Positions 28,935 to 35,713 of a DNA stretch of 64,000 bases are shown here, piece after piece. The stretch covers positions 29,551 to 93,550 of the IMG/VR virus record IMGVR_UViG_3300021963_000069. The stretch is one strand, 5' to 3'. Numbering within the stretch: the stretch's first letter is position 1; each line of letters starts with the position of its first letter. Below the pieces are notes generated by a model. The model searched no databases, was not told the DNA's origin, and saw nothing but the letters and a program-made list of their open reading frames with translations. This stretch comes from a virus. A program made the translations under genes and the position numbers.

Positions 28935-29080
28935 TACGATTTTCCTTGCCCTCGGTATTTTTTTCTTGCTTTATTTCGTGATGTTGAGGAATATTTTGTA
29001 TTTAAACCCATTCCTTGCTTTGTTTTTTTGGGAAAAGATTCAATTTCTTGCTTACCGCCGGATGATTTTTTGATTGCCAT
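28934..29080 (-). CDS. Small very basic protein (48 aa)
   Basis: The frame reads MAIKKSSGGKQEIESF and ends NKARKKYRGQGKS. It is strongly Lys/Arg-rich with the motif TKYSSTSRNKARKKYRGQGK, which I recall as a recurrent tiny protein in cyanomyoviruses near speD. The basic tail suggests nucleic-acid binding. It is preceded by a good ribosome site (GGAG about 8 nt before the ATG) and starts 2 bp after the upstream gene. Confidence 0.75.
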   Translation of the reverse strand: MAIKKSSGGKQEIESFPKKTKQGMGLNTKYSSTSRNKARKKYRGQGKS

Positions 29081-29082
29081 GG

Positions 29083-29241
29083 TTATTCTCCTATAATTTC
29101 GGTTTCAATTTCGTTTGGATTTGGAGAACCTGTCTGATAAAACTCAGCTGCCAGGTCCTCTATAACATTAAAATACTCTTCTTCCGAGAGATTTGAGTAT
29201 ATTTTTCTACCATTACATAGAATATTATATACTTCTTTCAT
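29083..29241 (-). CDS. Small hypothetical protein (52 aa)
   Basis: I chose the ATG at 29241 (MKEVYNILCNGRKIYSNLSE), which starts just after the glycosyltransferase stop. The longer frame to 29304 would overlap that gene by 59 bp. It contains a helix EEEYFNVIEDLAAEFYQTG, and SPNPNEIETEIIGE at the end. It has a pattern seen in small T4-like cyanophage genes, function unknown. Confidence 0.7.
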   Translation of the reverse strand: MKEVYNILCNGRKIYSNLSEEEYFNVIEDLAAEFYQTGSPNPNEIETEIIGE

Positions 29242-29245
29242 TTTT

Positions 29246-30004
29246 TCAGATAATTCGTGTTTTTTCGTGCCCGACTCGAATGCGAGGGTCACACCAAATC
29301 TCAAATCCTGCTTCTTTTGCGTCTAAACAGAAAGATACGTCCTCTCCACACATATCCTGAACCTCTCCGGATTCAAAAACTTGCATTTTTGGAGCAAACC
29401 ATGGATATTTCATTTCGGAGTGTTCAAAAACTCCTTTTTTAATGAGTAACCAACCAAAACCGGCATAATCCACCGTAAATGGTTTGCGTCTTTTGCTGAT
29501 ACTATCAACTGTTTCGTGATTCATGACTCCACCATTATTGCGGAAGTCATCTTCTTCCATCCAGTGAGCGACAGATGTGGTATGACCGTCTTCTGTGGCG
29601 TACCAACCGGAGGCAATATCCTTATTCATTAGAACAAGTTGCCAAAACTTTTCACTACTGAATACAATATCTGAGTCAATCCATAATTGCCAATCATAGT
29701 TTAGTTTTCCGTCCCATGGAAGTTGATCCGGACCTCTCAGAACATTTGCTCCAAGGCATTTGCAACGAGCAAAGTTTACCATGGAAGAATAGTCTTGAGA
29801 AATCTGAATACTTGCTCCGGACTGAACTAGATCAAAGCAGAGTTGTACAAAATTCTTAAGATAGGTATAGGATACTCCTCTTCCGGGTAAACAGAATACT
29901 ATTGATTTTCCTTTTACTATTTCTTTTGCTAAGTTATAGTCCCATTCTGGTTGACTATCTGATGTAACGGGCGATTTTGCCTTTACTGTGAATCCTTTTG
30001 CCAT
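29246..30004 (-). CDS. Glycosyltransferase-like protein (GT-A fold)
   Basis: This 252-residue protein has a Rossmann-like start (SIVFCLPGRGVSYTYLKNFV), a DSD metal-binding motif at residues 110-112 (LWIDSDIVF) and a C-terminal GEDVSFCLDAKEAGFEIWCD motif typical of GT-A enzymes, including an acidic catalytic residue and HEK near the end. A sugar-nucleotide-dependent transferase acting on phage DNA or host glycans is plausible; the substrate cannot be read from sequence. It follows a 57-residue gene and is expressed with the late promoter at 30293-30300. Confidence 0.8.
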   Translation of the reverse strand: MAKGFTVKAKSPVTSDSQPEWDYNLAKEIVKGKSIVFCLPGRGVSYTYLKNFVQLCFDLVQSGASIQISQDYSSMVNFARCKCLGANVLRGPDQLPWDGKLNYDWQLWIDSDIVFSSEKFWQLVLMNKDIASGWYATEDGHTTSVAHWMEEDDFRNNGGVMNHETVDSISKRRKPFTVDYAGFGWLLIKKGVFEHSEMKYPWFAPKMQVFESGEVQDMCGEDVSFCLDAKEAGFEIWCDPRIRVGHEKTRII

Positions 30005-30052
30005 AAAATTACAATACTCAATTCTTTATTATAACAGATTATCTATAAGAGG

Positions 30053-30226
30053 TCAATCATCTCTTTCTGAAATCACAATTTCATCACCTTCGAGTCTTAT
30101 TTTGATTTCGGTATCTTCATACCAAGAGAGATCATTCATAATTTGTTCGGGAACGATTATAAAGTATTTTCCTGTAATTGGATCGACCTGTATGGAGTCA
30201 AAAATTTCTCCGGAATTTTTTTTCAT
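30053..30226 (-). CDS. Small AbrB/MazE-like fold protein (57 aa)
   Basis: The frame reads MKKNSGEIFDSIQVDPITGK, then YFIIVPEQIMNDLSWYEDTE and IKIRLEGDEIVISERDD. The pattern 'IVP.qimndL.W.edteikirlegdeivise' resembles the swapped-hairpin AbrB/MazE DNA-binding fold, and similar tiny proteins are frequent in cyanomyoviruses. It could be a regulator, but DNA binding is inferred only. It is the first gene after the late promoter at 30293-30300. Confidence 0.72.
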   Translation of the reverse strand: MKKNSGEIFDSIQVDPITGKYFIIVPEQIMNDLSWYEDTEIKIRLEGDEIVISERDD

Positions 30227-30292
30227 GTCTTTGTATTTTGTGCTACCTTTTATGAATTATATAGTACTGAAAAATTTTTTAAGTGAGATCGG

Positions 30293-30300
30293 TATTTATA
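30293..30300 (-). promoter_or_regulatory. T4-type late promoter TATAAATA
   Basis: The minus strand reads TATAAATA, the -10 element recognised by the T4-type late sigma factor gp55. It lies 67 bp upstream of the 57-residue gene and marks the border between the late module and the accessory region. Confidence 0.6.
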
Positions 30301-30413
30301 GGTCGATCTGGGTCGTTTATAGCTTATACGGTCCCTATAAAATATAAACAACCCCCCCGGACCCCTGTCTATACACGAACGAACATAAGTGCGCCCACAC
30401 GCATATACGAAAA

Positions 30414-30435
30414 GGGAGAGGATTGCGCCTCTCCC
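30414..30435 (-). terminator. Rho-independent terminator after the DUF6011-like gene
   Basis: On the minus strand an 8-bp stem (GGGAGAGG / CCTCTCCC, 6-nt loop) is followed by TTTTCG. It lies 8 bp after the stop at 30444. The remaining stretch 30227-30413 holds no gene; it contains C/G runs and the late promoter at 30293. Confidence 0.7.
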
Positions 30436-30443
30436 AGTATATC

Positions 30444-31184
30444 CTACCACCCGAACTTGGTCGCGCAGATAGGACCAATCCCCCGCTCAATACTGCGCGG
30501 ATCGGTTAACTCCCGCCCGCAACATGAGCACTCCCCGCTAACCTTACCGTAGCGTATTGCTGCGCTAAGGGGATCATTGGCGGCGCCCATTATGATCTCT
30601 TTAACTGTATCCGACAGGCGCGAATCGCAGCCCTGAGGTGTAACTTTCCCCAGGTACTTTGGTTTCATCCCATAATCGCCCTGTTCAAATTCGGTTTGAG
30701 ATGTAACCCAAAGTGCGCTAAGATCGCGGTTTGGCTTAACATTAACACCCTCGAATCGTAGAGTTAGGCGCTTGGCGCCCTTAGACTTTGCTGCCTCGAA
30801 GGCATTAAACAGTGCCTCAAATTGCGAGGGTTCGTTAGATTTAACCGGCGCAACCTTAACATTATCAATCGCCAATTTATGCGCCCAAGCGTATTGTGAC
30901 GCAGACAGTTTGTTAAATTTTTGCGCAAGATTCTGCGCAAAGTTAGAGCGCATCCCGCGCAGAGTTTCTAACACTTTCGCATCGCTAAGTGTAGAGGTGA
31001 AATTGATAGTTTCCCCCCGCGCAGTTACAGTAAAGTTCTGCGCGGCAACCGGTTCAGAGTTGGCAAGGTCAAACTCTAGGTTTGCCGCTGCCTGCGGATT
31101 TGTGCCATGTAGTCCGCGCAGAACCCGCTCCAGTAGGGCGTCAGTCTCATTGTGGCGGGCAGCGGTGGCGGTGGTGGTGGTCAT
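30444..31184 (-). CDS. DUF6011-like protein with C-terminal Cys cluster
   Basis: This 246-residue protein ends with GECSCCGRELTDPRSIERG followed by IGPICATKFGW. The CxxC...C pattern at the C-terminus is the DUF6011-type signature ('CGR.L.dp.S...GIGP.C'), probably a zinc-binding site. The N-terminal 200 residues are Ala/Asn-rich and mostly helical. Codon choice (GCG, CGC, GCC) is much more GC-rich than in the structural genes, which suggests separate origin. Function is unknown. Confidence 0.8.
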   Translation of the reverse strand: MTTTTATAARHNETDALLERVLRGLHGTNPQAAANLEFDLANSEPVAAQNFTVTARGETINFTSTLSDAKVLETLRGMRSNFAQNLAQKFNKLSASQYAWAHKLAIDNVKVAPVKSNEPSQFEALFNAFEAAKSKGAKRLTLRFEGVNVKPNRDLSALWVTSQTEFEQGDYGMKPKYLGKVTPQGCDSRLSDTVKEIIMGAANDPLSAAIRYGKVSGECSCCGRELTDPRSIERGIGPICATKFGW

Positions 31185-31353
31185 GGGGAAACCTTACGGG
31201 ACCCCTAAATTGTACCACCTAGGGCGCCCAACCGCAAGCAATCTGGAAAAGTATAGCTAACTCTACGCAAGTTTAATATATTATTATTGCTTGGCAGGAT
31301 GGGTGACCTGGTTTGTATCATCACGCCGCCCGCGTTCGTTTGATTGTCCCCAT

Positions 31354-31413
31354 ACTGTAGCACCGGGATGGGGGATCCCGCGACCCCCCTTGTGGAACTT
31401 AACAGATCGTCAC
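31354..31413 (-). promoter_or_regulatory. Intergenic cassette: dyad, hairpin, -10 box
   Basis: An imperfect dyad (31392-31413) overlaps the stop at 31410. A GGGGGATC-type hairpin follows, then a -10-like TACAGT (31354-31359) 32 bp from the dyad. It shares layout with about 20 other gaps, but the -10 lies far (about 170 bp) from the next ATG at 31184. Between 31185 and 31353 I see a second -10-like TACAAT but no gene. Confidence 0.45.
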
Positions 31414-31610
31414 ACGGCGGTCCGCGCCGCAAGGCAAGCGCCCCAGAATCCAACCCAGGACTCGCCCTCCTGGCGCTCTAGAGTGCCCCAAGCGGCGCGG
31501 GCAGCGGCACGGCGACGGGCGCGGGGCATGGTGGCACTGGGGCACTGGCGCAGGGTGTGAAAGTCTGCCACGGCGGCAGCGGAGGCGGAGGCGGGGAAGT
31601 GGAAGATCAC
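31410..31610 (-). CDS. Small Ala/Arg-rich protein, GTG start (66 aa)
   Basis: The C-terminus is WGTLERQEGESWVGFWGACL followed by AARTAV. The stop falls exactly in the conserved dyad that ends the neighbouring genes, and the GTG at 31610 is preceded by TAGAAT and the TTAAGAGTCAACTGC leader shared with neighbouring cassettes. This context supports a GTG start. An internal ATG at 31529 (39 residues) is the alternative. The gene is very GC-rich; function unknown. Confidence 0.55.
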   Translation of the reverse strand: MIFHFPASASAAAVADFHTLRQCPSATMPRARRRAAARAAWGTLERQEGESWVGFWGACLAARTAV

Positions 31611-31635
31611 GGGTCGCGGTGCAGTTGACTCTTAA

Positions 31636-31641
31636 ATTCTA
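31636..31641 (-). promoter_or_regulatory. -10 box TAGAAT for the GTG-started gene
   Basis: TAGAAT on the minus strand, followed by TTAAGAGTCAAC, which aligns with the TTAACAAGTCAACC leader of six nearby genes. Confidence 0.5.
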
Positions 31642-31719
31642 GGAGCGGCGGATCCCCACCGTGGATCGAAACCAGAAAAAACCCATCAGCGATCCTAATG
31701 TATCAAACCGTTAAAATGC

Positions 31720-31748
31720 TTGACATGGGCCCCGGATTCCAGTAGAAT
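31720..31748 (+). promoter_or_regulatory. Plus-strand sigma70-type promoter (copy A)
   Basis: TTGACA (31720-31725), a 17-bp spacer and TAGAAT (31743-31748) on the plus strand. It belongs to a family of three related sequences (also 34212 and 37420). No plus-strand gene follows, so it might make a short RNA that ends at the hairpin 31801-31821. Confidence 0.55.
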
Positions 31749-31800
31749 TCTAGAGTACCGCACCTGCCTTGAAATAGTTGGATATAAAGAAAGAAAAAAA

Positions 31801-31821
31801 GCGTTAAGTATAACTTAACGC
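31801..31821 (-). terminator. Rho-independent terminator
   Basis: A perfect stem GCGTTAAG / CTTAACGC with a 5-nt loop, followed on the minus strand by TTTTTTTCTTTC. It terminates the 55-residue gene whose stop is at 31829. Confidence 0.8.
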
Positions 31822-31828
31822 TTCGCAG

Positions 31829-31996
31829 TTAGATATGCGCTTTGCGCCATTCCTCAGGTAATTGTTTATATTTTTCCCTGAAATATGCCGCGATCTCAAC
31901 TGCACTTGAGACGCCAACATAGGCGCCTGCCCTATACATCGCCCACTCAATCTGGCGGGTTTCGATGTTAACAGCGGGAGAGAAAGTTCTTGCCAT
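31829..31996 (-). CDS. Small helical protein (55 aa)
   Basis: The frame reads MARTFSPAVNIETRQIEWAM, then AGAYVGVSSAVEIAAYF and REKYKQLPEEWRKAHI. It has its own strong terminator downstream. It is hydrophilic and probably helical. I do not recognise it. Confidence 0.65.
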   Translation of the reverse strand: MARTFSPAVNIETRQIEWAMYRAGAYVGVSSAVEIAAYFREKYKQLPEEWRKAHI

Positions 31997-32036
31997 AAAC
32001 TATAAAGAAAGAAAGAAATGGGAAAGTGTAAAGAAT

Positions 32037-32057
32037 GGGGGGATGATTGGTCCCCCC
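32037..32057 (-). terminator. Hairpin terminator
   Basis: GGGGGGA / TCCCCCC stem with a 7-nt loop, followed on the minus strand by ATTCTTTAC. It lies 12 bp after the stop at 32069. Confidence 0.6.
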
Positions 32058-32068
32058 TTAAGTATAAC

Positions 32069-32305
32069 TTAGTGTGCCAGATAATCCTCCCAAAATTCAG
32101 CACCAAACTCTAGAGAATTGACCAGGTTGTCATAAATTACCTGCCCGTTTTCGGTCAGGGAATCATACCCATTCCACGCCATTCCGGGGCGGAAATAGTT
32201 ACTGATACGTGACAACTTAGCGTAGAGTTCACTACACTGCCCGCCGTGATAATCGGCGCAGAAAGCATAATGGGCGGATACTATGTCGAATCGGTCGAAA
32301 TACAT
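32069..32305 (-). CDS. Small hypothetical protein (78 aa)
   Basis: It begins MYFDRFDIVSAHYAFCADYH and ends NSLEFGAEFWEDYLAH. It is acidic and aromatic-rich. The pattern AWNGYDSLTENGQVIYDNLV suggests a helix-turn-helix-like or helical fold but no known family. It has its own promoter region and terminator. Confidence 0.7.
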   Translation of the reverse strand: MYFDRFDIVSAHYAFCADYHGGQCSELYAKLSRISNYFRPGMAWNGYDSLTENGQVIYDNLVNSLEFGAEFWEDYLAH

Positions 32306-32343
32306 GAGTCTAGAAAGTGTAGAGGAAAGTGTAAAGAATTGGA

Positions 32344-32359
32344 GGGGGATTGCTCCCCC
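32344..32359 (-). terminator. Hairpin terminator
   Basis: GGGGGA / TCCCCC stem with a 4-nt loop, followed on the minus strand by TCCAATTCTTTAC. It lies 11 bp after the stop at 32371. Confidence 0.6.
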
Positions 32360-32370
32360 TTAAGTGTAAT

Positions 32371-32682
32371 CTAGACGCAATATCTCCCAACTACGATACG
32401 CTCACAGGATTCAATTATCTTAACTACAATCCCGCTGAAAAACGTTTCATTCAATATACCTTGCCATCCGTCGCGCAAAATATCACCCTCGGTGCGCATA
32501 AAGTCTGCCAGAGTGTACACTTGCCCCCGATAGTTGAAGAACATCGCATAGGCATAGTCGAAATCTTGATCTTCCATCCAATCATACTCGGCGCGGAGTT
32601 TAGTATACTGGGCGCTGGAAAGTTGGAACGCGCTGATGAGATCGCGGGGAACGTTGTTAGTCTTGACGGTGATAGTGGACAT
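32371..32682 (-). CDS. Hypothetical protein (103 aa)
   Basis: I chose the ATG at 32682 (MSTITVKTNNVPRDLISAFQ). The longer frame to 32787 lacks a plausible leader. The middle (YDWMEDQDFDYAYAMFFNYR, then GQVYTLADFMRTEGDI) is acidic and aromatic. No family is recognised. Its leader contains TACAGTTTAGGGGT, similar to that of the DUF6011-like gene. Confidence 0.7.
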   Translation of the reverse strand: MSTITVKTNNVPRDLISAFQLSSAQYTKLRAEYDWMEDQDFDYAYAMFFNYRGQVYTLADFMRTEGDILRDGWQGILNETFFSGIVVKIIESCERIVVGRYCV

Positions 32683-33134
32683 GTCAGCGGTGCGTTTGAC
32701 TTCATCACAATAAACCCTAGGACCGGATCCCGCAACCCCTAAACTGTAGCGTCCTGATACCAAAATCGAAACTCGTTTGATCAGCAACGCTAATGGTTCG
32801 AGACTCGCGGTTGGGCAGCAGACCGACTAGACTATGGGAACAACAGAAGAGGGAGCGCAGAGAGCGCGATGATACAAATCTAGTAACTCACCCTGCCATG
32901 GTATAATCTCGTAAAATATAAAGAATAAAGAATCAATTAAATGTAAAAATATAAAGAATAACAAATCGAATCATTCTTTATATCTTTATACTTAGTTAAA
33001 TGTAATTTTATACTTAGTTAAATGTAAAGATATAAAGAATTAGACAGGACTGAATGTAAAGAATAAACCACACCACTGACAATAAATTACATTCAATCCT
33101 GAGTAGTTCCTTATATCTTTAGATCTTTAGATCT
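32683..33134. other. 452-bp noncoding gap with AT-rich repeats
   Basis: No gene is seen. From 32880 it contains CACCCTGCCATGGTATAAT on the plus strand, then AT-rich DNA with two exact copies of a 19-bp sequence (32987-33005 and 33009-33027; TATACTTAGT followed by TAAATGTAA). Arms at 33046-33059 and 33087-33100 can pair. The same 19-mer and the CCTGCC/TATAAT block recur at 35220-35361. Confidence 0.6.
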
Positions 33135-33266
33135 TTATACCAACCTCGCAGGACTTCCGCAAGAGATATAAAACTCTACCATACGTTTTGCCTCTTCTAA
33201 CGTATTAAATGATTGTCTGCGCCATTCACAATCGCCATACGGAATCTGATAAGTTACAATAAACAT
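33135..33266 (-). CDS. Tiny protein (43 aa)
   Basis: The frame reads MFIVTYQIPYGDCEWRRQSF, then NTLEEAKRMVEFYISCGSPA and RLV. The 'T..EA...V.FY.SCGSPAR' pattern is typical of tiny cyanophage proteins. The leader (CATTACATCATC before the ATG) is almost the same as that of the gene at 35412-35606, and both follow TCTCGACGAGA repeats. Confidence 0.65.
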   Translation of the reverse strand: MFIVTYQIPYGDCEWRRQSFNTLEEAKRMVEFYISCGSPARLV

Positions 33267-33274
33267 GATGATGT

Positions 33275-33393
33275 AATGCGTGTCGAGATGATGTAATGAA
33301 TGTGTGTCGAGATGTATGATATGTTATGATATGATACATCTCACGAGATGTGTATGTAATCTCGACGAGATTTGTGTATATTCTCGTCGAGAT
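33275..33393. repeat. TCTCGWCGAGA repeat cluster 1
   Basis: Two near-perfect ATCTCG-W-CGAGAT elements (33359-33371, 33382-33393) and several half-sites (gtgtcgagat, tctcacgagat). They lie between the stop at 33408 and the ATG at 33266. Confidence 0.7.
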
Positions 33394-33407
33394 TTGTATC
33401 TTTATAT

Positions 33408-33713
33408 CTACTTTGCTGCCGCCCAGTTCATCACTTCCAGCATCTCTTCAGTTGTTACCCAACCCCTAACTTGATCACAATCGGGACAACCAGGGAATCC
33501 AGTTACAAACTCACCATCAGGGGCGATGACGGCAATCTCAGCATCAGGAGAATTGTGATCGCTCCACACTTTAACAGTGTCACCAACTTCTAGATCGGAA
33601 AACCTGTTTTCAAACCTGTTTTCACAGTAGTTACCAGCGCCAAACATAACGCTGACGGTGAAACCGTTCGGGAAAGTTGTTTGGAATCCCTTTTGAGCGA
33701 AAGTCTTAAACAT
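33408..33713 (-). CDS. Hypothetical cyanophage-type protein (101 aa)
   Basis: It starts MFKTFAQKGFQTTFPNGFTV and ends EEMLEVMNWAAAK. Residues 30-38 (ENRFENRFS) reflect a duplicated 12-bp stretch. A GFPGCPDCDQVRGW segment carries a CxxC pair. I recall similar proteins in cyanomyoviruses, without a known role. The promoter cassette 33740-33798 lies upstream. Confidence 0.75.
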   Translation of the reverse strand: MFKTFAQKGFQTTFPNGFTVSVMFGAGNYCENRFENRFSDLEVGDTVKVWSDHNSPDAEIAVIAPDGEFVTGFPGCPDCDQVRGWVTTEEMLEVMNWAAAK

Positions 33714-33739
33714 GGTCGGGTCCGGCGGTTGACTTGTTA

Positions 33740-33798
33740 AGTATAGGAGATGGATGGGGGGTCGCGGGACCCCCCGGTGACACTTAACAGATTGTCAC
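33740..33798 (-). promoter_or_regulatory. Intergenic cassette: dyad, hairpin, -10 TATACT
   Basis: Perfect dyad GTGACA-N10-TGTCAC (33777-33798) over the stop at 33795; hairpin GGGGGGTC / GACCCCCC (33756-33775); TATACT at 33740-33745, 31 bp from the dyad. The leader that follows is TTAACAAGTCAACC and has no Shine-Dalgarno sequence. Confidence 0.65.
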
Positions 33799-34091
33799 AC
33801 CTCCACCGATTCGATGTCACCGTGGCGCCGAGCATGGGCGATCAGCGACCCCCAGGAGACGCTGGAACGTGCTTCCGGGTCCCCCAGAAGGTCAAACCAC
33901 TTAGCAGCGGTCGCATCGTCTTCGACGGCGAACCTGTATACCTTGGGACTGGTGCGCCACTGGATCAGCGCATCATAAGCGTCGGTGCCATCAGCAGCAG
34001 GGACCAGTTCCAGCATCTTGATGGCGCCGGACTCTTCAGGGGTGAAGACCCAGGAGACTTTCAGGGAGTGGGCGGTGAGCGTTGCGGGCAT
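33795..34091 (-). CDS. KTSC-like small protein, paralogue A (98 aa)
   Basis: I chose the ATG at 34091 (MPATLTAHSLKVSWVFTPEE). The pattern 'Y...I.WRTSPKVYRFAVEDDATAAKWF' resembles KTSC-type domains. It is clearly paralogous to the 95-residue protein at 43290-43577, sharing the TPEESGA/TKEESSA, PSADG, VEDDATAE and SWGSLV-RAHGDI blocks, although this copy uses GC-rich codons and the other does not. Function unknown. Confidence 0.78.
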   Translation of the reverse strand: MPATLTAHSLKVSWVFTPEESGAIKMLELVPAADGTDAYDALIQWRTSPKVYRFAVEDDATAAKWFDLLGDPEARSSVSWGSLIAHARRHGDIESVEV

Positions 34092-34151
34092 GGTCGGTTT
34101 TGTTTGGAACTCCCATATCCTAGACCATTGGGAACCCATCCGGACGGTCCA

Positions 34152-34187
34152 AACCTGAAGAAAACCTGAAGAAAACCTGAAGAAACC
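34152..34187. repeat. 11-bp tandem repeat, three copies
   Basis: The unit AACCTGAAGAA is repeated three times without change (34152-34184) and begins a fourth (ACC). It lies in the leader region of the KTSC-like gene. Confidence 0.85.
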
Positions 34188-34211
34188 AATTGTTAAGAGT
34201 TGCTAAAATGC

Positions 34212-34240
34212 TTGACAGGGGCCCCGGATTCCAGTAGACT
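34212..34240 (+). promoter_or_regulatory. Plus-strand sigma70-type promoter (copy B)
   Basis: TTGACA (34212-34217), 17-bp spacer, TAGACT (34235-34240). Nearly identical to copies at 31720 and 37420. It points at the terminator hairpin 34298-34322 and at no plus-strand gene. Confidence 0.55.
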
Positions 34241-34297
34241 TGATCCGTACCCACCCTGCCCTGAAATAGTTAGATATAAAAAAATATAAAAAAAGAA

Positions 34298-34322
34298 GGG
34301 CACTAAGTATAACTTAGCACCC
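34298..34322 (-). terminator. Rho-independent terminator
   Basis: On the minus strand GGGTGCTAAG / CTTAGTGCCC pair (with two G-U pairs) around a 5-nt loop and are followed by TTCTTTTTTTATATTTTTTT. It lies 20 bp after the stop at 34342. Confidence 0.75.
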
Positions 34323-34341
34323 TTGAGTTTGCTATACTAAC

Positions 34342-34665
34342 TCAGGCAAGTCTCATACCAGAGAAGAAAGGAATCACACCGTTGCCGGCATAATTTAAGA
34401 ACCACTTAAAGTTCTTTTGGAATACACCTTCGCCAGGCAATCCGTGAGCGGAAAGTATAGCGTTGAGGCGACTCTTTGTTGTGTTTGACTGATACCCACC
34501 ATCAAACAATTCGATAGAGTGAGAACCTACCCGAGCAATCAAATTGCCGTGAAGATATACATCAGAAACATCAGTTCCACTATAGTAAATCACCTCAGTG
34601 TTATCTTGCTTCCAATCAATTTTGTTATTGATCGCAGCGTTCATCTGGCGTTCGATTTTGCGCAT
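34342..34665 (-). CDS. Hypothetical protein (107 aa)
   Basis: It begins MRKIERQMNAAINNKIDWKQ and contains NTEVIYYSGTDVSDVYLHGN, GSHSIELFDGGYQSNTTKSR and a C-terminal FQKNFKWFLNY segment. This layout (short basic N-terminus, VYLHGN...SxTTKSRLNA) is common in small cyanophage proteins and resembles proteins of early regions. No function known. Confidence 0.72.
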   Translation of the reverse strand: MRKIERQMNAAINNKIDWKQDNTEVIYYSGTDVSDVYLHGNLIARVGSHSIELFDGGYQSNTTKSRLNAILSAHGLPGEGVFQKNFKWFLNYAGNGVIPFFSGMRLA

Positions 34666-34693
34666 GGTCGGTTCCGGTGTGGTTGACTTGTTA

Positions 34694-34753
34694 ATCTTAA
34701 ACGATGGATGGGGGATCCTGCGATCCCCCAGGTGACACTTAACAGATTGTCAC
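34694..34753 (-). promoter_or_regulatory. Intergenic cassette: dyad, hairpin, -10 TAAGAT
   Basis: Perfect dyad GTGACA-N10-TGTCAC (34732-34753) over the stop at 34750; hairpin GGGGGATC / GATCCCCC (34710-34729); TAAGAT at 34694-34699, 32 bp from the dyad; leader TAACAAGTCAACC. Confidence 0.6.
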
Positions 34754-35052
34754 AGACCCAGGAAGCGGGCGATCCGCTCACGCTTGCGAAGCGGCATCAG
34801 GCGCTTATAAGAAACGATGCGACGATTGCCGATCTTAAGATCATACCGACGCACCAAACCTTTGCCTGCCATCTCTTTAAGCATCAGGCACAGACTTGTG
34901 CGGGCAGCATTACTCAAACCCAGCGCGGACTTAATCTCCGGAGAGTTAAGACCGTGAACTTTCTTGTTGCTATCCATAGGCAATACAGAGAGAATCGCCC
35001 ACTGGTAGGTAGCACCAAAAGATTTGGGATTGGTGATGGTGGTAGAAAACAT
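34750..35052 (-). CDS. Putative winged-helix DNA-binding protein (100 aa)
   Basis: I chose the ATG at 35052 (MFSTTITNPKSFGATYQWAI). The central part SPEIKSALGLSNAARTSLCL followed by MLKEMAGKGLVRRYDLK and GNRRIVSYKRL fits a winged helix: two helices, a recognition helix and a beta wing. The C-terminus is Arg-rich. It could regulate nearby cassettes, but this is inference. A sigma70-type promoter lies upstream (35079-35107). Confidence 0.7.
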   Translation of the reverse strand: MFSTTITNPKSFGATYQWAILSVLPMDSNKKVHGLNSPEIKSALGLSNAARTSLCLMLKEMAGKGLVRRYDLKIGNRRIVSYKRLMPLRKRERIARFLGL

Positions 35053-35078
35053 TTGACTGAGTGATTGACTACCCCTAA

Positions 35079-35107
35079 AGAATCTCACAGATTCGACGGC
35101 AGGTCAA
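35079..35107 (-). promoter_or_regulatory. Sigma70-type promoter TTGACC-N17-GATTCT
   Basis: On the minus strand TTGACC (35102-35107), a 17-bp spacer and GATTCT (35079-35084), 26 bp before the ATG at 35052. It is one of the few accessory promoters here with a -35 box. Confidence 0.55.
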
Positions 35108-35372
35108 GGGGTTTCGATCAGTTCCAAAAGTGGCACAAGACCCCCACAGAAGCGGCAGCAAGGTCGCTATACTATAGGAAAGCAAGAGAGGGGCGGGAAC
35201 CCCGACGACGACCACTTATAGGACACTCACCCTGCCAAGGTATAATTCAGTAAAATATAAAGAATAAAGAATCAAATTGTTGTTTTATACTTTATACTTA
35301 GTTAAATGTAAACAATAAAAATCAAATCCTTATTGTATTCTTTATACTTAGTTAAATGTAAAGAATAAAAGA
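35108..35372. other. Noncoding gap with AT-rich repeats (copy of 32.8-33.1 kb)
   Basis: No gene seen. It holds a plus-strand TATACTATAGGA and CACCCTGCCAAGGTATAAT block similar to 32830-32910, then two exact copies of the 19-bp sequence TATACTTAGT/TAAATGTAA (35293-35311, 35343-35361). Confidence 0.6.
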
Positions 35373-35400
35373 GAGAGTTAGAATCATAATCCTAACTCTC
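35373..35400 (-). terminator. Rho-independent terminator
   Basis: Stem GAGAGTTAG / CTAACTCTC with a 10-nt loop, followed on the minus strand by TCTTTTATTCTTT. It lies 11 bp after the stop at 35412. Confidence 0.75.
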
Positions 35401-35411
35401 TTGTTTGTTTG

Positions 35412-35606
35412 TTATACAGGAGAGAGAATGATAGCGTCCTGATGCTTATAATGTGTCAAAGTGTTAATTACACCTTGCTCTGTCATCGGTTTGCGACAGA
35501 CTGGTAAACCTTTCTCCCATCCCGTAGCAATCCATCCCGCACTTGTCTTGTCAAATGTAACAGACTCACCCGTGATCTGTATGTAACGAATGTTATTGAG
35601 ATTCAT
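35412..35606 (-). CDS. Small hypothetical protein (64 aa)
   Basis: It reads MNLNNIRYIQITGESVTFDK, then TSAGWIATGWEKGLPVCRKP and a short helix ending ILSPV. Probably a small alpha/beta protein. It is downstream of repeat cluster 2 and shares the CATTACATCATC leader with the gene at 33135-33266. Confidence 0.65.
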   Translation of the reverse strand: MNLNNIRYIQITGESVTFDKTSAGWIATGWEKGLPVCRKPMTEQGVINTLTHYKHQDAIILSPV

Positions 35607-35621
35607 GATGATGATGTAATG

Positions 35622-35712
35622 ATGTCGAGATGTAATGATGATAATGAATGTATGTGTATCTCGACGAGAATGTATGTGTATCTCGTCGAGATTTAACTAT
35701 AATCTAGTCGAG
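35622..35712. repeat. TCTCGWCGAGA repeat cluster 2
   Basis: Two near-perfect CTCGACGAG / CTCGTCGAG elements plus TAGTCGAGACT and gtcgagatg half-sites between the stop at 35714 and the ATG at 35606. A TATAGT sits among them on the minus strand. Confidence 0.7.
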
Positions 35713-35713
35713 A

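Noticed and set aside
30227-30443. Short plus and minus frames (66 and 89 residues) across the noncoding border region
   Set aside because: They cross a terminator and a late promoter and have unusual composition.
31700-31800. tRNA or other structured RNA in the plus-strand repeat blocks
   Set aside because: No cloverleaf or acceptor stem could be drawn; only promoter-like boxes and a simple hairpin are present. A short unstructured RNA remains possible.
31804-32106. 100-residue minus-strand frame
   Set aside because: It covers a terminator and the real 55-residue gene in another frame; its sequence (Ser/Leu/Pro-rich) looks noncoding.
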